Part shown: in pieces, positions 7,272-14,543 of the stretch | Layout: each line of letters opens with the position of its first letter | Position numbering within the stretch: position 1 is the first letter of the stretch | Assembly: GCF_963555915.1 (NCBI RefSeq) | Contig: NZ_CAUVXL010000129.1 | Coordinates: 1-21,988 of the forward strand | Direction: 5' to 3' | DNA from: Protofrankia sp963555915 | GTDB taxonomy: Bacteria > Actinomycetota > Actinomycetes > Frankiales > Frankiaceae | Length of the DNA: 21,988 bases | Notes under the pieces: generated by a model | Seen by the model: only the letters and a program-made list of their open reading frames with translations | What the model was told of the DNA's origin: nothing | The model's database searches: none | Position numbers and translations under genes: made by a program

Positions 7272-8279
7272 CTACTCCGCTGTCGGTCGGGGTCGAATGC
7301 CGTAGGCCGCCAGAGCCCGGACGGCGACATCGTGGATCTCGGTCGCCAGCTCCGCCGGTTCCACCAGCCGCGCCTGGTCCCCAAGACCCAGTACCAGTCT
7401 GCGCAGCCAGCCTGTCTCCGACACTCGCAGCTCGACCAGCAGGTACCCGGCGTCAAGCTCCCGCTGGGACTCGACCGGGTAGTAGTCGGCGACCCACCGG
7501 GCCCCTGGATGCAACCTGAGCACGGCCCGACGGTCGTACGGTCCGGGTTGGTAGAGGCTCTCGGCGCTCTCGCGCGGTGTCGCCTCGGGCGGGGGCGCGG
7601 CCGGGATGTCCAGAACAGTGACCCCGTGGGAACCGTCTATCCGGTCAAGTCGGAACATCCGGACCGCCTTCGACCGATGGCACCAGCCCTCCAGGTACCA
7701 GCGGCCGTCCCGGGCCAGGACCCGCATCGGATCGACATCACGCTCGGTCATTTCGTCGCGGGACCAGACCAGGTACCGAAGGTGCAGCCGCCGCTTGCGG
7801 GTGACGGCGTCCTGGACGACGCGCAGGACCTCGTCCTGGGCGTCGAGTTCGACCCGGACCCGGTCGGCTGGCAGGGCGCCGACCGCCTTCTCCAGTTTCG
7901 CCACCGCACGGTCGAGGGCGTCGCGGGCAGCCAGCCCGGGAACCTCGGCGAGTGTGCGGGCCGCGACGACCAGCGCCATGGCCTCGTCCGCCGACAGCCG
8001 CAGTGGCCGGTCAAGGGTCTGCGGATCGAGCACGGTGACCCCGTCGGCGGAGTAGCTCAGGTCGATGAGGTCACCGGGCGCACCGCCGGGCACGCCGCAG
8101 ACGAACAGCAGATCGAGATCGTCCCGGAGCTGTCGCACAGTGATCCCGAAGGTCGTGGCGGCCTCCCCGAGGCTGACACCCGGGTGCGCCCGCAGCCATG
8201 GCACCAGAGCGAGCAGCCGGCTCAGTCGATCGGTCGTGGATGTCGTGGATGTCGTGGATGCGTTCGTGGGCGTGTTCAC
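7272..8279 (-). CDS. pafC: WYL-domain transcription factor PafC
   Basis: A 335-residue regulator with an N-terminal winged-helix region (about 17-70, including GVSLGEAATTFGITVRQLRDDLDLL) and a WYL domain (KRRLHLRYLVWSRDE, then RDGRWYLEGWC with Trp-Tyr-Leu at 194-196, then MFRLDRI). A WCX-type extension ends the protein. In mycobacteria PafB and PafC act together to activate DNA-damage genes independently of LexA, probably sensing single-stranded nucleic acid through the WYL domain. The GTG start at 8279 overlaps the pafB stop as GTGA, so translation is coupled. The N-terminus has a Thr-Thr-Ser repeat encoded by a 9-bp tandem repeat, which may vary between strains. Confidence 0.93.
   Translation of the reverse strand: MNTPTNASTTSTTSTTDRLSRLLALVPWLRAHPGVSLGEAATTFGITVRQLRDDLDLLFVCGVPGGAPGDLIDLSYSADGVTVLDPQTLDRPLRLSADEAMALVVAARTLAEVPGLAARDALDRAVAKLEKAVGALPADRVRVELDAQDEVLRVVQDAVTRKRRLHLRYLVWSRDEMTERDVDPMRVLARDGRWYLEGWCHRSKAVRMFRLDRIDGSHGVTVLDIPAAPPPEATPRESAESLYQPGPYDRRAVLRLHPGARWVADYYPVESQRELDAGYLLVELRVSETGWLRRLVLGLGDQARLVEPAELATEIHDVAVRALAAYGIRPRPTAE
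8233..8259. repeat. 9-bp tandem repeat in the pafC 5' end
   Basis: Three perfect copies of GTCGTGGAT, encoding the Thr/Ser-rich stretch in the first 16 residues of PafC. The unit preserves the reading frame. Confidence 0.85.
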
Positions 8280-9295
8280 GATGTCCCCGTCCCCGTCCCC
8301 GTCCCCGGTACGGCGTGGATCCGGGCCGCGTCGGCCAACCGGCGCACCACCTCGTCGCGCAGCTGTCGTGGTCGAACCACCAGCACGTCATCGCCGTACC
8401 CCACCACCCAGCGGGCCAGGCGCTCGGTATCGGAGTAGTCGATCTCCACGATGTCCATCCCGTCGGTGTCCGCATCCGCCCCGGCCACGGGGGACAGCGC
8501 GCGGGCGTGGCGGCGCAACGCGTGGCCGGTCCCCGGCCGTATCCGTAGCACGGCGGTGCGGATTTGCTCCGGTGGCGCGGACGCCGACACCAGCGCCCGC
8601 AGGTCGACGGTGTCGGGCATCCGAACCACCCCGGGCGGCCCGACCGGGCGCACCGTGCCGGTCACCCTGGACAGCCGGAACACCCGGGCCGCGGCCCGAT
8701 CCCGGTCATGGCCGGCCAGATACCAGCGTCCCCGCCAGGACACCACTCCCCACGGCTCGACCCGGCGTTCGCTCGAACCGGTCTCGGTCGGCTTGCGGTA
8801 GGGAAAGCAGATCGCCTGCCCTGCCTGGACCGCGGCGAGGCATGGTGCGAACGCCGGTTCGGTCGTGCCGACGCGGGGTTCCAGACCATCCGGGCCGGGG
8901 AGCGTACGGGTCCCCCCGGCCGCGAGTTTGAGCAGCGCGCTCGCGCTCGCGGCCGCAAGCGACGTGCTCGACCACAGCCGGGCGGCGAGTCCGAGAGCGG
9001 CCGCCTCATCCGGGTCGAGGGAGATCTCCGGCAGTGCGTAGTCGCTGCGCCGGATGCGGTACCCGACATCGTCGCTGAAGAACGAGTTCGTTCCGGTCTC
9101 CAGTGGGATGCCGATGTCGCGCAGGTACTGCTTGTCCCGTTCGAACATCCGGCGAAACGCCTCTTGCTCGTCCGCGGATTCACCCGGGGCGAAACCGTCC
9201 ACGAGCTCGCCGATTTCAGCGACGGTGAGAAACCGCGATGTTGCCATCAGGCACATCGTCAGGTTCAGCAGCCGTTCCAACCGCCGACGGGACAC
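8276..9295 (-). CDS. pafB: WYL-domain transcription factor PafB
   Basis: A 339-residue partner of PafC. The N-terminal helix-turn-helix starts SRRRLERLLNLTMCLMATSRFLTVAEI and includes FERDKQYLRDIGIPLE (51-66), a signature of this group. The WYL domain has ICFPYRKP, RRVEPWGVVSWRGRWYLAGHD (Trp-Tyr-Leu at 191-193) and VFRLSRV. The C-terminal WCX region ends in a Gly-Thr repeat encoded by a 6-bp tandem repeat. The GTG at 9295 is the first start of the conserved N-terminus, 44 bp after the FKBP gene; the ribosome site is weak. Order and strand suggest a pafA-FKBP-pafB-pafC transcript. Confidence 0.93.
   Translation of the reverse strand: MSRRRLERLLNLTMCLMATSRFLTVAEIGELVDGFAPGESADEQEAFRRMFERDKQYLRDIGIPLETGTNSFFSDDVGYRIRRSDYALPEISLDPDEAAALGLAARLWSSTSLAAASASALLKLAAGGTRTLPGPDGLEPRVGTTEPAFAPCLAAVQAGQAICFPYRKPTETGSSERRVEPWGVVSWRGRWYLAGHDRDRAAARVFRLSRVTGTVRPVGPPGVVRMPDTVDLRALVSASAPPEQIRTAVLRIRPGTGHALRRHARALSPVAGADADTDGMDIVEIDYSDTERLARWVVGYGDDVLVVRPRQLRDEVVRRLADAARIHAVPGTGTGTGTS
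8283..8306. repeat. 6-bp tandem repeat at the pafB 3' end
   Basis: Four copies of GTCCCC, encoding the terminal Gly-Thr run of PafB. It sits only a few bases from the pafB/pafC start-stop overlap, and the 9-bp repeat lies on the other side. Confidence 0.85.
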
Positions 9296-9339
9296 CGTAC
9301 GAGGCTAAGTGGTCGGCGCCGGACGTTGTTCGGGGGGTG

Positions 9340-9972
9340 TCAGCGGGTCGTCGCCTGTGTCGCCGTCAGCCCGACGAGGTCCACGACGAAGACGAGGGTC
9401 GAGCTGGCGGGGATCGGTCCCTGCGCGGTGGCGCCGTAGCCGAGGCTGGGCGGGATCACGATCTCCCGGCGGCCGCCGATCTTCATGCCGGCGATGCCCT
9501 GTTGGAAACCGGGGATGACACCGTTGAGTGGGAAGATCGCGGCCTGTCCGCGGCTCCAGCTGGAGTCGAATTCGTCGCCGGTGGTCCACAGCGTGCCCAC
9601 GTACTGCACCGACACGGTGCTCTGCGCGGAGGCAGCCGCACCGGTACCGACCACGAGGTCTCTGGTGACCAGCGTGGCCGCAGGCGTGCCGGAGCCAGCC
9701 GCGATCGTCGGCTTGGCCTTGAGATCGGTCGCGCCGGTGACCGCGGGCAGGCCGGCGCTGAGGGTGTCCGCCACCCGTACGGGCGCGGCTTTGGTCCCGT
9801 CCGGCGCGGTCGACGTGCTGCAGGCGGCGAGTGCGGCGGCCAGCAGGACCGCTGAGAGCGCAGCGGACAGGCATCTGGCCGCGGCCGGCGCGATGATCGC
9901 TTTTCTCGCGCGGCCGGCGGCCTGCGCAGTGGAGAGACAGACGCCCCGGGTGGGGCGGCGAAGGTCGGTCAC
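9340..9972 (-). CDS. FKBP-type peptidyl-prolyl isomerase, predicted lipoprotein
   Basis: From the GTG at 9972 this encodes 210 residues. The N-terminus has basic residues, a hydrophobic run (LSAALSAVLLAAALAAC) and a lipobox Leu-Ala-Ala-Cys with Cys51. The mature protein should be lipid-anchored outside the membrane. After a linker, residues about 105-203 form one FKBP domain: VSVQYVGTLWTTGDEFDSSW, FPLNGVIPGFQQGIAGMKIG, REIVIPPSLGYGA, and STLVFVVDLV. FKBPs catalyse cis-trans isomerisation of prolyl bonds and assist folding. The start lies 13 bp after the pafA stop and has GAGG upstream. The frame stays open further 5', but that part lies antiparallel inside pafA and has no family resemblance. 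Confidence 0.88.
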   Translation of the reverse strand: MTDLRRPTRGVCLSTAQAAGRARKAIIAPAAARCLSAALSAVLLAAALAACSTSTAPDGTKAAPVRVADTLSAGLPAVTGATDLKAKPTIAAGSGTPAATLVTRDLVVGTGAAASAQSTVSVQYVGTLWTTGDEFDSSWSRGQAAIFPLNGVIPGFQQGIAGMKIGGRREIVIPPSLGYGATAQGPIPASSTLVFVVDLVGLTATQATTR

Positions 9973-9985
9973 AGGTAGGTGGTCC

Positions 9986-11344
9986 TCACATACTGGCGAT
10001 GAGCTTGTCGACTCGGTCGTCGACGGAACGGAAGGGATCCTTGCACAGCACCGTGCGCTGAGCCTGGTCGTTGAGTTTGAGATGCACCCAGTCGACCGTG
10101 AAGTCACGCCGTTTTTCCTGAGCCCGCTTGATGAACTCACCACGCAGCCGCGCCCGGGTGGTCTGCGGCGGGATGGACTTCGCCTCGAAAATGTCAAGGT
10201 CACGACTGACCCGCTCCACCAGCCCGGCCCGCTCCATCCGGTAGTACAGGCCGCGCTGGCGATGGATGTCGTGGTATTTCAGGTCCAACTCGGCGATCCG
10301 TGGCGAGGCCAGGGACAGACCGTGCCGATGACGGAACCGGTCGATCAGCACGTACTTCGTCACCCAGTCGATCTCGCGGGCGACCAGCTCCAGGTCGTCG
10401 GTCTCGATCGCGAGAAGTGTCCGGCCCCACAGGTCCAGAACACGTTTGGCGACCGCGTCCCCGCCGCGGCGCTCGACGAACTCGACCGCCTTGCCGAAGT
10501 ACTCACGCTGGATCTCCAGAGCGCTGGCTTCACGACCGTTGGCCAGTTTGATCTTGCGCTGGCAGGTCATGTCGTGGCTGACCTCCCGGATCGCCCGGAT
10601 CGGGTTTTCCAGGGACATGTCCCGCAGCACCACGCCCGCCTCGATCATGCGCAGGACGAGGTCGGTCGAGCCGATCTTGAGCAGGGTGGTGGTCTCGCTC
10701 ATGTTGGAGTCGCCGACGATCACGTGTAGGCGCCGGAACCGTTCGGCGTCCGCGTGCGGTTCGTCCCGGGTGTTGATGATCGGACGGGATCTGGTCGTCG
10801 CCGACGACACCGACTCCCAGATGTGTTCCGCGCGCTGTGAGACGCAGTAGACCGCGCCGCGGGGGGTCTGGAGCACCTTGCCCGCCCCGCACAGGACCTG
10901 CCTGCTCACCAGGAACGGCACCAGGACGTCCGCGAGCCGGCTGAACTCGCCGTGTCGGCCCACGAGGTAGTTCTCATGGCAACCGTAGCTGTTCCCGGCG
11001 GAGTCGGTGTTGTTCTTGAACAGGTGGATGTCCCCGGCGATGCCCTCCTCGCGCAGTCGTCGTTCCGCCTCGACCAGCAGCCCCTCCAGGATGCGCTCGC
11101 CGGCCTTGTCATGGGTGACGAGATCGGGAACGGAGTCGCACTCGGGGGTGGCGTACTCGGGATGGCTGCCGACGTCGAGATAGAGCCGGGCGCCGTTCTT
11201 CAGGAAGACGTTGCTGCTGCGACCCCAGGACACGACACGTCGGAACAGGTACCGCGCCACCTCGTCCGGTGACAGCCTGCGCTGCCCACGAAAGACACAG
11301 GTGACGCCGTACTCGTTCTCAAGGCCGAAGATGCGGCGATCCAC
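9986..11344 (-). CDS. pafA: Pup-protein ligase PafA
   Basis: A 452-residue carboxylate-amine ligase of the glutamine synthetase fold, the same length as mycobacterial PafA. It uses ATP to phosphorylate the terminal Glu of Pup and joins it to substrate lysines. Conserved blocks are RRIFGLENEYGVTC, RRLSPDEVARYLFRRVVSW, LYLDVGSHPEYAT (with Asp57, the catalytic aspartate), LFKNNTDSAGNSYGCHENYL, RPIINTRDEPHAD, GDSNMSETTTLLK and the C-terminal DWVHLKLNDQAQRTVLCKDPF. I choose the GTG at 11344 because the conserved N-terminus starts there and because TAGGGT (11352-11357) ends seven bases before it, consistent with leaderless expression. The open frame continues to 11596, but that part has no PafA similarity and overlaps the divergent hydrolase gene. 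Confidence 0.97.
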   Translation of the reverse strand: MDRRIFGLENEYGVTCVFRGQRRLSPDEVARYLFRRVVSWGRSSNVFLKNGARLYLDVGSHPEYATPECDSVPDLVTHDKAGERILEGLLVEAERRLREEGIAGDIHLFKNNTDSAGNSYGCHENYLVGRHGEFSRLADVLVPFLVSRQVLCGAGKVLQTPRGAVYCVSQRAEHIWESVSSATTRSRPIINTRDEPHADAERFRRLHVIVGDSNMSETTTLLKIGSTDLVLRMIEAGVVLRDMSLENPIRAIREVSHDMTCQRKIKLANGREASALEIQREYFGKAVEFVERRGGDAVAKRVLDLWGRTLLAIETDDLELVAREIDWVTKYVLIDRFRHRHGLSLASPRIAELDLKYHDIHRQRGLYYRMERAGLVERVSRDLDIFEAKSIPPQTTRARLRGEFIKRAQEKRRDFTVDWVHLKLNDQAQRTVLCKDPFRSVDDRVDKLIASM

Positions 11345-11351
11345 ACCGACG

Positions 11352-11357
11352 ACCCTA
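11352..11357 (-). promoter_or_regulatory. Candidate -10 element for leaderless pafA
   Basis: TAGGGT on the minus strand fits TANNNT and ends 7 bases before the GTG that begins the conserved PafA sequence. No Shine-Dalgarno sequence is seen. Initiation at the G or just before it would give a leaderless mRNA. Confidence 0.5.
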
Positions 11358-11421
11358 TGCTTCGTGCGCGCCACGGTGTGGCCGGACGCCCGCACCGGCA
11401 CGTTCGTCGCGGTGGCGGCGG

Positions 11422-11427
11422 TATGTT
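11422..11427 (+). promoter_or_regulatory. Candidate -10 element for the dienelactone hydrolase gene
   Basis: TATGTT fits TANNNT and would give a leader of about 25 bases that contains GCAGG before the ATG at 11460. It lies in the 115-bp divergent region shared with pafA. No clear -35 is visible. Confidence 0.35.
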
Positions 11428-11459
11428 CGAATGGGCCGGCCGCGGGCAGGATGGCGGCC

Positions 11460-12233
11460 ATGACGTTGGAGACCAACCAGTTGGACACCAACCAGCCGAA
11501 CACCGGCCAGTTGCGGACCGTGACGACGGTGGGTGGCGTCGCTACGGCGACCGTGGTCGCGCCGGCCGCGGACGACCCGCCGGACGGCGGCGTCATCGTG
11601 GTTCACGACGCCCGGGGCATCACGCCTTACCTCACCTCGGTCTGCGAATTGCTGGCGCAGGCCGGCTGGCTCGCCGTCGCGCCGCATCTCTACCACCGGG
11701 ACGGCATCGCCGAGGTCGACCCGACCGGTGGTTGGCCCAGCGCGGGCACGCAGATGGGCACCCTGACCGGTCCGGGCATCATGGCGGACACCGACGCATG
11801 CCTGGCCCACCTCGCGGACAACGGCTTCGGCCCCGAGCGGACAGCAGTGATCGGCTTCTGCATGGGTGGGACGGTGGCGCTGTTGACCGCGACCCGGCAC
11901 GCCATGGGCGCGGCCGTTTCGTTCTACGGCGGCGGCGTGAGTACGCCGTACTGGGACGGCGTCGCACCATTGCTGGACATCGCACCCTCGTTGCGTACGC
12001 CCTGGCTCGGCCTCTACGGCGTGGACGACGCGCTGATCAGCCAGGCGGAGATCGAGGCATTGCGGGCGGCGGCCACGACGGCGGCGGTACCGACCATGCT
12101 GATCAGCTACCCCGGCGCCGGGCACGCCTTCCACAGCCACGACCGGGCTGCGGTCCACCGACCCGAGGCGGCGCAGGACGCTTGGAACAGGACACTGGAT
12201 TGGCTTCGCCGCAGCCCCGCCGGGGTCGGATGA
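11460..12233 (+). CDS. Dienelactone hydrolase family protein (alpha/beta hydrolase)
   Basis: A 257-residue alpha/beta hydrolase of the dienelactone hydrolase family. The nucleophile is Cys134 in the elbow GFCMGG, the acid is Asp189 or Asp190 in GVDDALI, and the base is His222 in GAGHAFH. The segment VIVVHDARGI has Asp where classical dienelactone hydrolases have Glu (HExxG), so the substrate may differ. ATGs occur at 11451 and 11460; the second has GCAGG at nine bases and is preferred. This is the only plus-strand gene between pafA and prcA. It is divergent from the first and convergent with the second, and nothing ties it to pupylation. Confidence 0.88.
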   Translation: MTLETNQLDTNQPNTGQLRTVTTVGGVATATVVAPAADDPPDGGVIVVHDARGITPYLTSVCELLAQAGWLAVAPHLYHRDGIAEVDPTGGWPSAGTQMGTLTGPGIMADTDACLAHLADNGFGPERTAVIGFCMGGTVALLTATRHAMGAAVSFYGGGVSTPYWDGVAPLLDIAPSLRTPWLGLYGVDDALISQAEIEALRAAATTAAVPTMLISYPGAGHAFHSHDRAAVHRPEAAQDAWNRTLDWLRRSPAGVG

Positions 12234-12264
12234 CAGGACTGCGGCACGCCTCAGATGAGTGTCC

Positions 12265-13005
12265 CTACTGGTCGTCCTGGTTGTCCTCGTTCTCGTCTGC
12301 GGTTTCGGCGAGCAGGACGTCGAGTTGCGCGCCGGAGATGCGCTTGAACAGCCGGCGGTTGCGGGTGCGGTCGAGCATGGCCACCTCAAGGTTCGCCGAC
12401 GACAGGGTGCGGTCGCCGTTACCACCCGCGGGCGTGCCGGCTCGCAGCGCATTCGCGGCCACCCGCAGTGCGGTGGCGAGCGGCTGCCCGTCGGTGTGGT
12501 GTTCCTTCAGCGAGGCATTGACTTGTTCGGACTGCCCGCCGATGGCCACGAACCCACGTTCGTCCGCGATTGACCCGTCGTAGGTGAGCCGGTAGATCTG
12601 ATCGTTCCCGGCCGCCGCGCCGACCTCCGCGACGACGATCTCCACCTCGTACGGTTTGATGCTGTCGGTGAACAAGGTGCCCAGTGTCTGGGCGTACCAG
12701 TTGGCCAGCGCCCGCCCGGTCACGTCGCGACGGTCGTACATGTAGCCGCGGACGTCCATCATGCGCACACCCGCGGTCCGCAGGTTCTCGAACTCGTTGT
12801 ACTTGCCGACCGCGGCGAACGCGATCCGATCGTAGATCTCACTGATCTTGTGGAGGGTCGACGAGGGATTCTCGGCCACGAACAGGATGCCGTCGGTATA
12901 GGTCAGCACCACGACACTACGGCCGCGGGCGATGCCCTTACGGGCGTACTCGGACTTGTCCCGGACCAGTTGTTCCGGGCTGGCATAGCCGAAGGGCATG
13001 GTCAT
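12265..13005 (-). CDS. prcA: 20S proteasome alpha subunit PrcA
   Basis: A 246-residue alpha subunit that forms the outer rings and gate of the bacterial 20S proteasome. Recognisable blocks are FGYASPEQLVRDKSEYARKGIARG (N-terminal helix H0), ILFVAENPSSTLHKISEIYDRIAFAAVGKYNEFENLR, VRGYMYDRRDVTGRALANWYAQ and RLTYDGSIADERGFVAIGG. Alpha subunits lack the catalytic Thr. The acidic, Gln-rich tail (ETADENEDNQDDQ) is typical of actinobacterial PrcA. The start ATG at 13005 lies one base from the prcB stop, so translation is coupled. A second ATG two codons later is an alternative. It converges with the hydrolase gene across 31 bp with no obvious terminator. Confidence 0.97.
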   Translation of the reverse strand: MTMPFGYASPEQLVRDKSEYARKGIARGRSVVVLTYTDGILFVAENPSSTLHKISEIYDRIAFAAVGKYNEFENLRTAGVRMMDVRGYMYDRRDVTGRALANWYAQTLGTLFTDSIKPYEVEIVVAEVGAAAGNDQIYRLTYDGSIADERGFVAIGGQSEQVNASLKEHHTDGQPLATALRVAANALRAGTPAGGNGDRTLSSANLEVAMLDRTRNRRLFKRISGAQLDVLLAETADENEDNQDDQ

Positions 13006-13006
13006 G

Positions 13007-13831
13007 TCAGCCTCCCGGGTTCGTCATGCGGTCGGCGACGACGGCCTCGACGACAGCGCCCACCTCGTCGTCGGGGAAGCGGCGGAAGCCGTCTGCGGTC
13101 ACCGAGGCGACCACCGGGTAGAGCCGGCGGATGAGGTCGGGGCCGCCGGTCGCGGAGTCGTCGTCGGCGGCGTCGTAGAGCGCCTCGATGCACACCCGCA
13201 CGGCCGCCTCCGGGGTCAGGTCGGCCCGGACGAGTTTCTTGAGCGCACCGCGGGCGAAGACCGAGCCGGAACCGATCGCCTGGAAGGAACTGTCCTCGGC
13301 CCTGGAACCGGTGATGTCGTAGGAGAAGATCCGTCCCTTGCCGGCGTCGAGGTCGTAGCCGGCATACAGCGGGACGACCGCGAGCCCCTGCAGAGCCATG
13401 CCGAGATTATTTTTGATCATGAATGACAGGCGGTTGGCCTTGGCATCCAGGCTGAGAGTGGAACCCTCGATCTTCTCGTAGTGCTCGAGCTCGACCTGGT
13501 ACAGGCGGATGAGGTCCGCGCCGATCCCGGCCGTGCCCGCGTACCCGACGCAGGAGTACTCGTCGGCGTGGAACACCTTCTCGACGTCGCGTTGTGCGAT
13601 CACGTTCCCCATGGTCGCGCGGCGGTCACCGGCCATGATCACGCCGCCGGGAAACGCCACCGCCACGATCGTCGTGCCGTGGGTCACCTCGGTGACTGCG
13701 ACCGGCAGCCGCTCGCGCGCGCCCGGTAGCAGATTGGGTGCGGCCGTGGCCAGGAACTCGGTGAACGACGACGTTCCCGGTGTCATGAACACAGACGGTA
13801 GACGCCCCGCGGCTCCCGCTGGATCAGCCAC
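13007..13831 (-). CDS. prcB: 20S proteasome beta subunit PrcB (catalytic)
   Basis: A 274-residue beta subunit precursor. The propeptide ends at THG and the mature chain begins with Thr53 (Thr1 of the mature protein) in TTIVAVAFPGGVIMAGDRRA. Mature Asp17 (GDRRA) and Lys33 (DVEKVF) complete the N-terminal nucleophile site. Autocleavage at Gly52-Thr53 activates the subunit after assembly with PrcA. The 52-residue propeptide is close in length to the mycobacterial one. The GTG at 13831 has AAGGGGG at good spacing. It lies 144 bp downstream of pup, more than the tight spacing often seen, with no identifiable gene between. Confidence 0.97.
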   Translation of the reverse strand: MADPAGAAGRLPSVFMTPGTSSFTEFLATAAPNLLPGARERLPVAVTEVTHGTTIVAVAFPGGVIMAGDRRATMGNVIAQRDVEKVFHADEYSCVGYAGTAGIGADLIRLYQVELEHYEKIEGSTLSLDAKANRLSFMIKNNLGMALQGLAVVPLYAGYDLDAGKGRIFSYDITGSRAEDSSFQAIGSGSVFARGALKKLVRADLTPEAAVRVCIEALYDAADDDSATGGPDLIRRLYPVVASVTADGFRRFPDDEVGAVVEAVVADRMTNPGG

Positions 13832-13975
13832 AAATCCCCCTTCAGATAGTCGATTGTTCGGGCCAGCACGAGGCTGTCTGGGGCCTCCGGGCGCGCGCGA
13901 AGAACCATGATCGCATATGCCTTCGGCCTACCTGCTGGTCGTCGGTGAGGTTACCGATCATTCAAGAAGAGCTGC

Positions 13976-14200
13976 CTACTCCCCCCCTTTTTGTACGTAG
14001 CCCTTCACGAACTCCTCGGCGTTCTCCTCGAGTACGTCGTCGATCTCGTCGAGCAGGGAATCGACGTCCTCGGACAGCTTCTCGTGCCGTTCCTTGAGGT
14101 CGCTGGCGCTGGACTCCTCGACCTCGACCTCGACCTCGTCGGTCTGGTCCGTCCGACGTCCCGAGCGCTGCTGACCCCCGCCAGTGTCCTTGGTAGCCAT
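13976..14200 (-). CDS. pup: Prokaryotic ubiquitin-like protein Pup
   Basis: A 74-residue Pup with the expected disordered, acidic composition. The ARC-binding helix region is SASDLKERHEKLSEDVDSLLDEIDDVLEENAEEFVKGYVQKGGE. It ends in Gly-Gly-Glu rather than Gly-Gly-Gln, so PafA can use it without prior deamidation by Dop. The ATG at 14200 has AAGGAGG at ideal spacing; a longer reading from 14251 adds 17 residues and is rejected. A TAGTGT -10 candidate at 14229-14234 and a hairpin upstream suggest its own promoter. The last codons are CAA AAA GGG GGG GAG TAG, a run of five A then seven G right at the essential C-terminus. Confidence 0.97.
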   Translation of the reverse strand: MATKDTGGGQQRSGRRTDQTDEVEVEVEESSASDLKERHEKLSEDVDSLLDEIDDVLEENAEEFVKGYVQKGGE

Positions 14201-14228
14201 GAGACCCTCCTTCGATCGTGATGGAGCG

Positions 14229-14257
14229 ACACTATCCCCGGGCTCCGACATCCTGAA
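14229..14257 (-). promoter_or_regulatory. Candidate pup promoter
   Basis: On the minus strand TAGTGT (14229-14234) fits TANNNT, with TTCAGG (14252-14257) 17 bp upstream as a weak -35. The predicted start site gives a short leader carrying the strong AAGGAGG ribosome site of pup. The same TAGTGT hexamer precedes arc. Confidence 0.45.
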
Positions 14258-14305
14258 CCGCTTACCGCCGCCGCCGACCGCACCATGGCGGTGGCGGTAA
14301 GCGGT
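14257..14305. terminator. Long hairpin between dop and pup
   Basis: The arms ACCGCTTACCGCC (14257-14269) and GGCGGTAAGCGGT (14293-14305) are perfect inverted complements. After one mismatch the stem continues with CCGCC (14271-14275) and GGCGG (14287-14291), leaving an 11-base loop. There is no clear T-tract, which is common for high-GC terminators. It lies upstream of the pup promoter and downstream of dop, so it could end dop transcription. Confidence 0.6.
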
Positions 14306-14515
14306 GGCGAGAGTGCGGGGCCGCGTGAGAGCCCCACTTCATCACGATCCGGGCCGCCCGTCGCGACGTCCGCCCACGGCGCAACACGCCCATGGTCACC
14401 GCCCGCGCCCCCGCACCAGCGCAATCCCCCCCGGCCGAGGGTTGCGGCGAGCGGTGTCCGCCGCGGGGCGTGGGGGGTGATGCGATCGAAGATCCGCCGG
14501 ACCGGCCCTCGAACC
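14306..14515. other. Intergenic stretch between the dop-pup hairpin and dop
   Basis: Part of a 339-bp spacer between dop and pup. Apart from the hairpin and pup promoter on one side and the GGCCCTAGAA repeat on the other, this GC-rich stretch shows no convincing ORF, RNA gene or further motif. Confidence 0.6.
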
Positions 14516-14543
14516 GGCCCTAGAAGGCCCTAGAAGGCCCTAG
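14516..14543. repeat. 10-bp direct repeat at the dop 3' end
   Basis: GGCCCTAGAA occurs twice in tandem, followed by GGCCCTAG. The last partial copy includes the TAG stop of dop (14540-14542, minus strand). CTAG is generally rare in such genomes, so three copies in 28 bases stand out. Confidence 0.8.

Noticed and set aside
10204..10703. N-terminal extension of the FKBP frame inside pafA
   Set aside because: The extension lies within pafA codons in another frame and is low-complexity Ser/Arg. The lipobox signal peptide fixes the real start near 9972.
11460..12233. Dienelactone hydrolase as a new component of the Pup system
   Set aside because: It is on the opposite strand to all Pup genes, with no sequence link beyond position.
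11355..12583. Long open frames on both strands over the hydrolase gene
   Set aside because: Arg/Pro/Gly-rich shadow translations. The hydrolase frame alone has a catalytic triad and fold.
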